Below are positions 6,857 to 12,634 of a DNA stretch of 13,820 nucleotides, one piece after another. Source of the stretch: QHBQ01 sp038230695 (lineage in GTDB: Bacteria > Chloroflexota > Chloroflexia > QHBQ01); contig JBBRMT010000119.1 in the NCBI GenBank assembly GCA_038230695.1, forward strand, positions 1 to 13,820, read 5' to 3'. Under the pieces are notes generated by a model that worked only from the letters and a program-made list of their open reading frames with translations, was not told where the DNA came from and ran no database searches. The translations under genes were made by a program, and so were the position numbers. How positions within the stretch are numbered: position 1 is the stretch's first letter; each line of letters opens with the position of its first letter.

Positions 6857-6885
6857 TTGACAGCCTGCCGCCCCACTGCTATAAT
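6857..6885 (+). promoter_or_regulatory. Perfect consensus sigma70 promoter of the ArsR-type gene
   Basis: TTGACA (6857-6862), exactly 17 nt, TATAAT (6880-6885), with TGC before the -10. A full-consensus extended promoter would be very strong unless repressed, which fits an autoregulated repressor gene. Confidence 0.88.
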
Positions 6886-6889
6886 CGTG

Positions 6890-6907
6890 ATTAGATGCAA
6901 GTCTAAT
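6890..6907 (+). promoter_or_regulatory. Candidate operator at the transcription start
   Basis: ATTAGA-TGCAAG-TCTAAT is a perfect 6-bp inverted repeat with a 6-nt spacer. It begins about 5 nt after the -10, so it covers the expected start point. An AT-rich dyad here suits an ArsR-type dimer, such as the product of the gene it precedes. Confidence 0.5.
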
Positions 6908-6941
6908 TATCTCACCGCAGCTTAGATTGAATCGAGGCAAC

Positions 6942-8033
6942 ATGGCAGAGCAAGAGGTAGAGCTAACGTTTCGTTTCGCCCCGGCTTACGAACTGGCGAT
7001 TGGTCTGGATGTAGTTACGCATCCCGGTAACTATGGGGTGGATGAGGGTTGGGCACGGCAGGTGCGACGGCGAATGTCGGTGGCTGCCCGCAACGACCTA
7101 CGCGACATCTTCGCAGGTGGCGACTATCTCGGTTGGGATCTGGTTGACCTCGCCGCCCAGTTCGCGGATGAAGGCGATGGTGAGGCGCTGATCGAGAAGC
7201 TCAAGGCGATGCCCGCCGCCGAACTGGTGCTACGCACCATCCCCCGCCATCGCCGCCGCCACGAGGATCGACTGCTAACCACTATCTTTGAGAAGCGACT
7301 GGGGGGTGCAACGCTCGCCACTGAGGAGCAGGTCTACCTTGACCGTCAACTGGCTGCCCACGATAAAGCCTGGCGCTTGCGAGTGCTGCAGGCGCTCGAC
7401 CAGCCGGAAGAACTAAAGCGCAAGTTCGTCAGTCTACTTGAGGAGTTCAATCAGAATTACTACGCTGCAGTTTCCAGTCGCATCCGCGTCTTTCTCGACC
7501 AGGGGCTGGAACGGGGGCAGATGCTGGCCCGCACCATGCCGCGCAAGGAACTAATCGCGGAGATGACCGGCGGCCTTACCCTATCCGACGATGCGGAAGG
7601 GCTGCAGCGCATCACCTTGATGCCCTCATTCTTCATTACCCCGTTCGTGCATAGCTACGAGCAGGATGGCGAGGTAGTGCTAATCTATGGGGTGCGCCCG
7701 CCTGATTTCGATATGAATACCCTGACCGCCAATGATCGGGTGATGAGTTCCAACACCATCATCGCGCTAAAGGCGCTGGCCGACGAAACCCGCTTGCGTA
7801 TCCTCACCCTGCTGGCCGAGCGTCCCCGCTATGGCCGTGAACTGGCCCGTGAACTGTCGCTTACCCCCGCGACTATATCCCACCACATGGCCCGCCTACG
7901 TACTGCTGGCCTTACCCGCACCGAGGTTCGCATGGGCGCGGAGGATAATGACTACTATGTGATCGTTTACTCCGCCGTCGAGCAAATCACCCGCGAGGTC
8001 CGTGAACAGTTTCGTCCGCTGGGCAACCGATAG
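6942..8033 (+). CDS. ArsR-type transcriptional regulator with large N-terminal domain
   Basis: 363 aa. ATG 6942 is chosen over TTG 6927 because GAGG lies 6 nt before it. The C-terminal ~90 residues form an ArsR-type winged helix (about 275-345): IIALKALADETRLRILTLL, then the recognition helix region LTPATISHHMARLRTAGL and a wing ending near NDYYVIVYS. The N-terminal ~265 residues are soluble and mostly helical, with no recognised metal-binding cysteine pattern; they resemble DUF5937-like regulators, recalled from general family knowledge rather than a search. This differs from short ~100-aa ArsR repressors. The gene has a perfect consensus promoter with a dyad at +1, suggesting autorepression. 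The divergent GT2 operon could also be a target. A hairpin terminator follows. The inducer is unknown. Confidence 0.88.
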   Translation: MAEQEVELTFRFAPAYELAIGLDVVTHPGNYGVDEGWARQVRRRMSVAARNDLRDIFAGGDYLGWDLVDLAAQFADEGDGEALIEKLKAMPAAELVLRTIPRHRRRHEDRLLTTIFEKRLGGATLATEEQVYLDRQLAAHDKAWRLRVLQALDQPEELKRKFVSLLEEFNQNYYAAVSSRIRVFLDQGLERGQMLARTMPRKELIAEMTGGLTLSDDAEGLQRITLMPSFFITPFVHSYEQDGEVVLIYGVRPPDFDMNTLTANDRVMSSNTIIALKALADETRLRILTLLAERPRYGRELARELSLTPATISHHMARLRTAGLTRTEVRMGAEDNDYYVIVYSAVEQITREVREQFRPLGNR

Positions 8034-8056
8034 AGTGCTGAGTTTTGAGCGCTGAG
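8033..8056 (+). repeat. GAG-type heptamer array, left arm of an inverted pair
   Basis: Four GAG triplets spaced exactly 7 bp: GAGTGCT, GAGTTTT, GAGCGCT, GAG. The array starts in the last base of the regulator's stop codon. Bases 8034-8056 match the reverse complement of 8625-8647 at 19 of 23 positions. Confidence 0.65.
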
Positions 8057-8085
8057 ATGGCGCATTTTCATGCGCCATTTTCTTT
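8057..8085 (+). terminator. Rho-independent terminator of the ArsR-type gene
   Basis: ATGGCGCA-TTTTCA-TGCGCCAT, an 8-bp perfect stem (8057-8064 with 8071-8078), followed by TTTCTTTG. It lies 24 nt past the stop and 18 nt before the next start codon, so the next gene depends on read-through or an unseen promoter. Confidence 0.8.
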
Positions 8086-8103
8086 GCCAGAAGGAGTGGG
8101 ACG

Positions 8104-8706
8104 ATGCTGGTGCGGTTCTTTATCTATGGGGCTTTGGGCTGGTGCATCGAGATCATCTGGACGGCAGTCATTGGCAAGATTACCAACCCATTCCCCTTTG
8201 GGGGAGGCAAGGTGAAGGGCGCGGGATGGGGGCTAATGGGTGTTACCTACCTGTGGATGTTCCCCATATATGGCCTGATCGCGCCGCTCTATGAACCGCT
8301 GCATGACGCGATTCGCCTATGGCCGCTGCTGTTGCGGGCGGTTATCTACGCTGGGGGCTTCATGGGCATCGAGTACACCACTGGCTGGCTGCTGCGCTGC
8401 CTAATGGGAGCTTGCCCCTGGGATTACACTGGTCGCGCCCGCTGGCACCTGCACGGGCTTATGCGCCTCGACTACGCGCCACTCTGGGCGCTGCTCGGCC
8501 TCGCCCTGGAGACAATCCACGATTTCCTGGTGCGCCTCACCCCGGCAATATATGCTGCTCTTGGTTGGTTAGTCAGCAAGGGTGTGATAAATCATGTCCC
8601 TACATTCGTCCTCACCACTCAAACCTCAAACCTCAAACCTCAGCACTGTGAAGGCGTTGGCGGGCAGCCTCGAAGGCGATCACACTGGCAGCGACGGCGG
8701 CGTTGA
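8104..8706 (+). CDS. Small membrane protein, PF06541-like (putative ABC-transporter type IV)
   Basis: 200 aa. ATG 8104 follows AAGGAG by 7 nt. Hydrophobic helices lie near residues 2-22, 43-63 and 75-100, with another around 120-140. The motifs GWGLMGVTYLWMFPIYG and PWDYTGR followed by a hydrophobic PLWALLGLALE resemble the GP..PIYGFG and WDYS...FWG signatures of PF06541. That family has no firm function, and no ABC ATPase is nearby. The last ~35 residues (after about position 165) are encoded by a heptamer array and by DNA antisense to trmH; they are basic and probably not native. The 3' end overlaps the convergent trmH gene by 74 bp. A small C/G palindrome at 8192-8206 encodes part of the first loop. 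The gene lies between inverted heptamer arrays. Confidence 0.75.
   Translation: MLVRFFIYGALGWCIEIIWTAVIGKITNPFPFGGGKVKGAGWGLMGVTYLWMFPIYGLIAPLYEPLHDAIRLWPLLLRAVIYAGGFMGIEYTTGWLLRCLMGACPWDYTGRARWHLHGLMRLDYAPLWALLGLALETIHDFLVRLTPAIYAALGWLVSKGVINHVPTFVLTTQTSNLKPQHCEGVGGQPRRRSHWQRRRR
8192..8206 (+). repeat. C/G palindrome within the PF06541-like gene
   Basis: TCCCC-TTT-GGGGGA, similar in core to those at 2646-2664 and 5081-5098. It encodes the PFPFGGG part of the first loop. It is short, so chance similarity is possible. Confidence 0.4.
8611..8647 (+). repeat. CTC-type heptamer array, right arm of the inverted pair
   Basis: CTCACCA, CTCAAAC three times, CTCAGCA: five 7-bp units. It supplies the last codons and stop of trmH on the minus strand and is read through by the PF06541-like gene on the plus strand. 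The reverse complement of 8625-8647 matches 8034-8056 at 19 of 23 positions. Confidence 0.75.
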
Positions 8707-9517
8707 GCGACTCGCTGCTGCCCACGATGGGGATGTTGGCGCGGGTGGTGGCAAGGGCCAGCGCCTCATCGCTGAGGCCGCGTCCTTCGTTGCCTACGAT
8801 GATCGCCGACGGCTTGCGCCAATCCACATCGTAGATGCTAGTGCCTGCCTGCATAGTGGCGGCGACGATCTGGCTTATTTCCGCCGCGACCAGGCCCGCT
8901 TCGATGGCGTTCCAATCGAGGTCGGTAAAGAAGGGCAGGCGGAAGTGTGCGCCCATCGCCGCCCGCACCACCTTGGGGTTATAAGCATCCACACAGGTGC
9001 GACTAAGCAGTAGCGCGGTTGCCCCCGCCGCTTCAGCGGAGCGCATTACCGTGCCGAGGTTGCCAGGGTCTTGCAGGCCGTCGAGGACGAGGAAGAGGGG
9101 GTTGTCGTCTTCGTATTCCTCCCAGGTGAGGAAGGGTAGCGCTACCAGTATACCCTGTGGCGTAACCGTTTCGCCTACCTCGGCCAGCAGTTTGTCGCTG
9201 ACTTCGAGGATGCGGGCAGGGGTGGGTGCAGCTTTGTCCACCGTGCCAGCCTGTTCGCCGCTGAGACTCAGGCCCGACTTGCCGCCGCGACGATAAACTT
9301 CGGGGTTGCCGATGCGCTCCAGCAAGGCCAGGCCACGCTCGGTGCGGGCCAGCAACGGCTCGTTGTATAGCACCAGCGTGGGGTAGCTGCCAGCGTTTAG
9401 CGCGTCTTCAACCAGGCGCACGCCCTCGGCAATGAAGGTCCGCTCCTGCTGCCGAATGTGGCGGCGGGCCAGACCCTTCACGTATTTAATATTTTCGTTG
9501 GATGAGCTGGTTATCAT
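8633..9517 (-). CDS. TrmH/SpoU family RNA 2'-O-ribose methyltransferase
   Basis: 294 aa from ATG 9517. An upstream ATG at 9604 would add 29 residues encoded by repeat DNA and is rejected; family proteins begin near MITSSSNENIKYVKGL. An N-terminal substrate-binding domain includes ERTFIAEGVRLVEDAL (25-40). The SPOUT domain has motif 1 DPGNLGTVMRSAEAAG (150-165), motif 2 VGNEGRGL (241-248) and motif 3 IVGSSESLNAAVAASV (264-279), which form the trefoil knot and SAM site. It likely methylates a ribose in 23S rRNA (RlmB/TsnR-like); tRNA cannot be excluded. It lies downstream of rplT on the same strand. A heptamer array ends 4 nt before the start codon and no Shine-Dalgarno is visible. The last residues, SAEV, and the stop come from another heptamer array. 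Confidence 0.92.
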   Translation of the reverse strand: MITSSSNENIKYVKGLARRHIRQQERTFIAEGVRLVEDALNAGSYPTLVLYNEPLLARTERGLALLERIGNPEVYRRGGKSGLSLSGEQAGTVDKAAPTPARILEVSDKLLAEVGETVTPQGILVALPFLTWEEYEDDNPLFLVLDGLQDPGNLGTVMRSAEAAGATALLLSRTCVDAYNPKVVRAAMGAHFRLPFFTDLDWNAIEAGLVAAEISQIVAATMQAGTSIYDVDWRKPSAIIVGNEGRGLSDEALALATTRANIPIVGSSESLNAAVAASVIAFEAARQRLHSAEV

Positions 9518-9521
9518 AGGA

Positions 9522-9671
9522 AATGTAGAATGTAGAATGTAGAATGTAGAATGTAGAATGTAGATTATGGTTGGTGGGCAGGCCGTGCTTTGTAGCGACC
9601 TCATGCGCTGAGGCGCAGCATCCCATCTGGAAGGCTGCGCCTCATTCTACATTCTACCTTCTACATTCATT
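9522..9671. repeat. Inverted heptamer arrays around an 11-bp stem (rplT-trmH spacer)
   Basis: Six exact AATGTAG units (9522-9563) face an inverted array ATTCTAC-ATTCTAC-CTTCTAC (9644-9664) with a degenerate ATTCATT. Between them is a perfect stem TGAGGCGCAGC/GCTGCGCCTCA (9609-9619 with 9634-9644, 14-nt loop). In RNA the whole region could fold into a long hairpin. The rplT stop lies in the right array and the trmH start abuts the left one. It has the outline of a small non-coding element, but no target duplication was identified. Confidence 0.8.
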
Positions 9672-10011
9672 TTACTTGCGCGGCAATGGCAGCGAAGGCG
9701 GCGCTGTTGTTGACCGCCATATCAGCCAGCACCTTGCGATCGAGGGTGATGCCCTTCAGCTTCAAGCCGTGGATCAACCGGCTATAGGTGAGGTCGTGCA
9801 AGCGGGCGGCAGCGTTGATCCGCACGATCCAGAGGGAGCGCATATCGCGCTTACGCACGCGACGGTCACGGTACTGATAGGCAAGCGACTTGAGCATTGC
9901 CTGGCGGGCGCTACGATAGAGGCGGCTGCGGCTGCCCTTCGCTCCCGACATCAGGTTCATAATCTTCTTGCGGCGGGCGCGGGCGGCTACCGCAAAGTTT
10001 GGTTTAGCCAT
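9667..10011 (-). CDS. rplT: 50S ribosomal protein L20
   Basis: 114 aa, close to the usual ~117. L20 binds 23S rRNA early in large-subunit assembly and represses its own operon in many bacteria. Diagnostic segments are SRSRLYRSARQAMLKS, YQYRDRRVRKRDMRSLWI, RINAAARLHDLTYSRLIHG and GITLDRKVLADMAV. The N-terminus (MAKPNFAVAARARRKKIMNL) departs from the common MARVKRGVxARRRHKKxLK form, and the usual AKGYRG loop reads MSGAKG. ATG 10011 has AGGAG 12 nt upstream. rpmI lies 203 nt upstream, an unusually long spacer holding hairpins and heptamers. The stop codon is embedded in a heptamer array. Confidence 0.97.
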   Translation of the reverse strand: MAKPNFAVAARARRKKIMNLMSGAKGSRSRLYRSARQAMLKSLAYQYRDRRVRKRDMRSLWIVRINAAARLHDLTYSRLIHGLKLKGITLDRKVLADMAVNNSAAFAAIAAQVK

Positions 10012-10050
10012 GGTTCAGGTTTGCTCCTTTTGCAATCTGGTCACAAGCCC

Positions 10051-10121
10051 GTTCGCGGTGCGGCCTTGCGCGGTGCGAACATTTGCGACTGAACCTTCAG
10101 CCACGCTTCAGGGCGGTGGCT
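10051..10121 (-). promoter_or_regulatory. Structured RNA upstream of rplT
   Basis: Two hairpins in the rpmI-rplT spacer. At 10051-10080 GTTCGC/GCGAAC encloses a symmetric ACC/ACC internal loop and an inner GCG/CGC stem (minus-strand reading). At 10099-10121 AGCCAC/GTGGCT forms a 6-bp stem with an 11-nt loop. The position suggests an L20 autoregulatory or processing site; this is inference. Confidence 0.4.
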
Positions 10122-10133
10122 GATATTGAAAAT

Positions 10134-10208
10134 AGATTGCAGACTATAGATTGTAGATTGTTGCTGAAGGCTTAACCTTAATCTGCAATCTGCAATCTTA
10201 AATCTGCA
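10134..10208. repeat. Inverted heptamer arrays in the rpmI-rplT spacer
   Basis: AGATTGC, AGACTAT, AGATTGT, AGATTGT (10134-10161) face ATCTGCA, ATCTGCA, ATCTTAA, ATCTGCA (10181-10208) across a 19-nt centre. The arms are inverted and could pair in RNA. The right arm begins 6 nt after the rpmI stop. Confidence 0.75.
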
Positions 10209-10214
10209 ATCCCG

Positions 10215-10421
10215 TTAGTGTGGCAAGCCATAGGGCAACTCACGACGCACAATGCTGACGTGGGTAGCCGACAGTGGCTGCATCTTGTCGAACTCCTGCT
10301 TGACGCGGGTACTCTTGCGGCGGCGGAAGTGGCTCTTCATCCCCTTGGTCCGCATAATCTTGCCGCTGCCAGTGATCTTGAAGCGGCGAGCCGCGCCCTT
10401 GTGGGTCTTTAGCTTGGGCAT
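10215..10421 (-). CDS. rpmI: 50S ribosomal protein L35
   Basis: 68 aa from ATG 10421, giving the conserved MPKLKTHKGAARRFKITGSG start. The in-frame GTG at 10439 would add six residues foreign to the family and is rejected. MKSHFRRRKSTRVKQ and the C-terminal RRELPYG are family hallmarks. L35 is a basic protein of the large subunit. A GAGG lies 12 nt upstream, rather far. infC, the usual first gene of this operon, is absent; rpmI instead has its own strong promoter about 105 nt upstream, with a structured leader. rplT and trmH follow on the same strand. Confidence 0.96.
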   Translation of the reverse strand: MPKLKTHKGAARRFKITGSGKIMRTKGMKSHFRRRKSTRVKQEFDKMQPLSATHVSIVRRELPYGLPH

Positions 10422-10449
10422 CGGTTTTTTGATCCTCACTCAATTAAAT

Positions 10450-10512
10450 GCTAGGTACAACTAGCCAGCTTTCGCGGGCAACAAATAGCAGACAAGCGCG
10501 AGGCTTGCCTGC
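10450..10512 (-). promoter_or_regulatory. Structured leader of rpmI, possible L20 autoregulatory region
   Basis: On the minus strand GCAGGCAAG pairs with CTTGTCTGC (10504-10512 with 10488-10496, one G-U pair, 7-nt loop). A second stem GCTAG-TTGTAC-CTAGC lies at 10450-10465. Both fall between promoter and start codon. L20-controlled leaders are known for this operon in other bacteria; no match to a specific L20 leader consensus was confirmed. Confidence 0.45.
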
Positions 10513-10524
10513 CGACGCTCGAAG

Positions 10525-10554
10525 ATTATACCACACGCGGGCGGCAAAGGTCAA
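10525..10554 (-). promoter_or_regulatory. Promoter of the rpmI-rplT-trmH cluster
   Basis: On the minus strand TTGACC (rc of 10549-10554), an 18-nt spacer and TATAAT (rc of 10525-10530), with TGG before the -10. It starts 8 nt after the small ORF stop. Confidence 0.82.
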
Positions 10555-10561
10555 GCGCGAT

Positions 10562-10723
10562 TTAGCCGCGTTCGCCGAGGATGCGCTTGGTCAATTCCGC
10601 CGCCAGTTTGGTCGCCAGAGCGGTTAGTACGGTAAGCAGCACACCGTAGACTAGATCGTGCATAACATCCAACTGCTCATCCTTGCTACCGCGTCCCTGG
10701 ATTACATCCATGATTTCTTTCAT
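10562..10723 (-). CDS. 53-aa small protein, function unknown
   Basis: ATG 10723 follows GAGGAG by about 8 nt, a good ribosome site, and an extended -10 promoter lies about 45 nt further upstream. The product starts MKEIMDVIQGRGSKDEQLD, then a largely hydrophobic segment (LVYGVLLTVLTALATKLAAEL, split here as residues 24-30 and 31-44) and ends in basic TKRILGERG. It could be a single-pass or peripheral membrane peptide, or an amphipathic helix. No family is recognised. It lies between the yihY-like gene and the rpmI promoter, on the same strand. The combined start signals make it more credible than a random ORF of this size. Confidence 0.6.
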   Translation of the reverse strand: MKEIMDVIQGRGSKDEQLDVMHDLVYGVLLTVLTALATKLAAELTKRILGERG

Positions 10724-10768
10724 TCAGGCTTCTCCTCATCGAGTGGTTGGTTTCGTTTCGCTGGCTAG

Positions 10769-10797
10769 ATTGTACCACAAACTGCCCTGGCTGACTA
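10769..10797 (-). promoter_or_regulatory. Promoter of the 53-aa ORF
   Basis: On the minus strand TAGTCA (rc of 10792-10797), a 17-nt spacer and TACAAT (rc of 10769-10774) preceded by TGG. The -35 coincides with the stop codon of the upstream YihY-like gene. Confidence 0.5.
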
Positions 10798-12024
10798 CTT
10801 CCGACCCTGCACAACGCTGGCAACCACCCCGGCTACTATCGCCGCGCCTGCTGCAGCGGCCACTACCGGCATGGCCTGGATTAGCGGATCCTCGACGGGG
10901 CGGGATGGCTCAGGAATGGGTGCGCCAACGATAGCCGCCTGAGTGGGCGCGGCAGCAACCTGCTCACGAGCCTGCTGCCGCGACTTAACTGCGTCGAGTT
11001 CGCTAGCGAGGCGCTGATGCACGGCATAGCGGGGATCCTTGGCCCGATCGGGCGCGGGCTGGTCGGCTGTAGCCACGCCCGCTTTTACCGCCAACTCGTT
11101 CTTCTTACGCAGCTTTGAATACTCGGAACAAAACTCTGCGCCCATCAACAGGATTAGCGAGGCGAAGTAGATATATAGCAGCAAGGCGACGACGGTGCTA
11201 AGACTGCCATAGGTGGATGCCTGGGGACCGAAGTGAGCAAGGTAGAAGCCGAACACCTCCTTGAGCAGCGTCCAGCCAATCGCCCCGATTAGCGAACCGA
11301 TAATTACATCCTTGAACTCGATACGGGCTTTGGGCAGGTACTTGTACATAAAGATGAACACGCCCCATAGCGCCAGCACCGATATGGCGATGTTCACCAG
11401 ATAAAAGGCCCACGGTGGCAAGGCAAGACCGAGAAAGTTAATACTCTGTACACCAGAGGAGATGGCGGTTAGCACTATTGTGGCGATGTTCACTCCAAGA
11501 ATCAGAATACCAGCTACCCCCAGGCTAGCAATGTTGGTTAGATAGCTGAGAATGAAGTTCTGGCTGGTTGGCTTTACCTCCCAGGCTTTGGTCAAGGCGT
11601 TGGAGAGAGTGCCGAAGATACCGCTAGCCGCGAAGATCAGGCCAATCAGGCTGAAAATGGTAGCCCCACCTCGGTTATCCACGGCATTATTTATCGCCGT
11701 GTTCACTATCCCGCTCATAGTAGTGTTTGTGGTGGTATTTGTTGGGGTGATGCCTGATGTAACAGTGGGTGCAGAGGTGTCGCCCTTGCTAGAGGATCCG
11801 GCAGAAGGGAAGGCTTTTATCACAAAGTCAGAAACTGTCTGCTTACCTTGCTGCGAGTCGATGAAGAAGCTAGCAATTGTAATCACGAGGATAACAAGAG
11901 GGAAGAGGGCAAGAAAGGTGAAGTAGGTAAGCGCCCCCGATGTAGTAGCCATATCGTCATCGCCGAACTCCTTGACGGTATTCTGGGTCACTTTGAACAG
12001 GTTGACCTTAACTTTAGCGGCCAT
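10795..12024 (-). CDS. YihY/BrkB family integral membrane protein
   Basis: 409 aa. ATG 12024 is chosen because GGAGG lies 8 nt upstream; the frame stays open to 12087, but that extension overlaps the regulator gene. About six helices form the YihY/BrkB core: GALTYFTFLALFPLVILV near the N-terminus, SGIFGTLSNALTKAWEV, and GAIGWTLLKEVFGFYL followed by YGSLSTVVALLLYIYFASL and GAEFCSEY. These are family signatures; older RNase BN annotations of the family are not supported. Two oddities are a Ser/Thr-rich insertion (about residues 65-105) in the first outer loop, and a ~100-residue Ala/Pro-rich C-terminal extension ending in a further hydrophobic segment. The function is unknown. It follows the HspR-like gene by 37 nt, so it probably shares its promoter. 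Confidence 0.92.
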   Translation of the reverse strand: MAAKVKVNLFKVTQNTVKEFGDDDMATTSGALTYFTFLALFPLVILVITIASFFIDSQQGKQTVSDFVIKAFPSAGSSSKGDTSAPTVTSGITPTNTTTNTTMSGIVNTAINNAVDNRGGATIFSLIGLIFAASGIFGTLSNALTKAWEVKPTSQNFILSYLTNIASLGVAGILILGVNIATIVLTAISSGVQSINFLGLALPPWAFYLVNIAISVLALWGVFIFMYKYLPKARIEFKDVIIGSLIGAIGWTLLKEVFGFYLAHFGPQASTYGSLSTVVALLLYIYFASLILLMGAEFCSEYSKLRKKNELAVKAGVATADQPAPDRAKDPRYAVHQRLASELDAVKSRQQAREQVAAAPTQAAIVGAPIPEPSRPVEDPLIQAMPVVAAAAGAAIVAGVVASVVQGRK

Positions 12025-12061
12025 AGTGGTATCCTCCATGTGGGCCGCCTGATGCGACCCA

Positions 12062-12478
12062 TTATAGATCTTTAGGTTGCCTGGCAAGCAGCGCTTCGCT
12101 GTAGTCTATGCCATGCTTGCTTAGTTCATCCATCATCTCCAGGATGATGTCCACCCCGGCGAGGTTCACGCCGAGGTCATGGGTAAGGTGCTGAATAAAC
12201 TGGAACTTGCGAATGTCGTTCTGCGAGTAGCGGCGACGCTTGGTAGGGGTGCGGGCAGGCACAACCAGATCGTGTTCCTCATAGATACGCAACGTGCGCG
12301 GGTGCAGGCCCAGAATATCAGCGGCCACGCTCAGGGTGAAAACTGGCTTGTCGGCATTGATGCCGCCGCTTGCCCCGCTTTCCCCGCCAAACGACACACC
12401 GGGGCCAAATCCGTTCTGCACGCTATTGCTGTGGGTGCGTTCTTGGTCACTTCTAGTTCCATATTCATCTTTGTTCAT
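12062..12478 (-). CDS. MerR-superfamily regulator, HspR-like
   Basis: 138 aa, ATG 12478 with GAGG 10 nt upstream. After a disordered Gly/Ser/Asn-rich N-terminus of about 44 residues, the DNA-binding domain reads FTLSVAADILGLHPRTLRIYEEHDL (about 47-71, written here as one helix-turn-helix) with RRRYSQNDIRKFQFIQHLT as wing and second helix. The following LGVNLAGVDIILEM is diagnostic of HspR, the repressor of dnaK operons in Actinobacteria and other phyla. No chaperone gene is nearby and no HAIR element (CTTGAGT-N7-ACTCAAG) is found at its promoter, so it may have a different target or act elsewhere. Its downstream partner is the YihY-like gene. Confidence 0.88.
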   Translation of the reverse strand: MNKDEYGTRSDQERTHSNSVQNGFGPGVSFGGESGASGGINADKPVFTLSVAADILGLHPRTLRIYEEHDLVVPARTPTKRRRYSQNDIRKFQFIQHLTHDLGVNLAGVDIILEMMDELSKHGIDYSEALLARQPKDL

Positions 12479-12544
12479 CTACTCTTCACCTCAACTACGT
12501 AATATCTGATAACGCATTTTCTGTGCCAGCCTGTATTCACATAT

Positions 12545-12574
12545 AGCATAGCATAGATACAGCACGGTTGTCAA
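12545..12574 (-). promoter_or_regulatory. Promoter of the HspR-like/YihY operon
   Basis: On the minus strand TTGACA (rc of 12569-12574), an 18-nt spacer and TATGCT (rc of 12545-12550), with TGC before the -10. A 5-bp repeat, ATAGC, overlaps the -10. Confidence 0.7.
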
Positions 12575-12634
12575 GATTATGGCACATAGCATTGTCAGGT
12601 TAGCGGGTAATGGCAATGATAAGAAGTGAGTAGG

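Noticed and set aside
8611..8647. Regular repeats that might be a CRISPR array
   Set aside because: Units are 7 bp with no spacers, and no cas genes are present; the same holds for the other arrays.
9518..9604. N-terminal extension of trmH to the ATG at 9604
   Set aside because: The added residues are a translation of the heptamer array (repeated YILHSTF); family proteins start at MITSSSNENIK.
12025..12087. Longer start for the YihY-like protein
   Set aside because: It would overlap the regulator gene, while ATG 12024 has a GGAGG 8 nt upstream.
12479..12634. HAIR operator for the HspR-like protein
   Set aside because: Only half-like CTTGACA, which is the -35 region; no ACTCAAG partner at the right distance.
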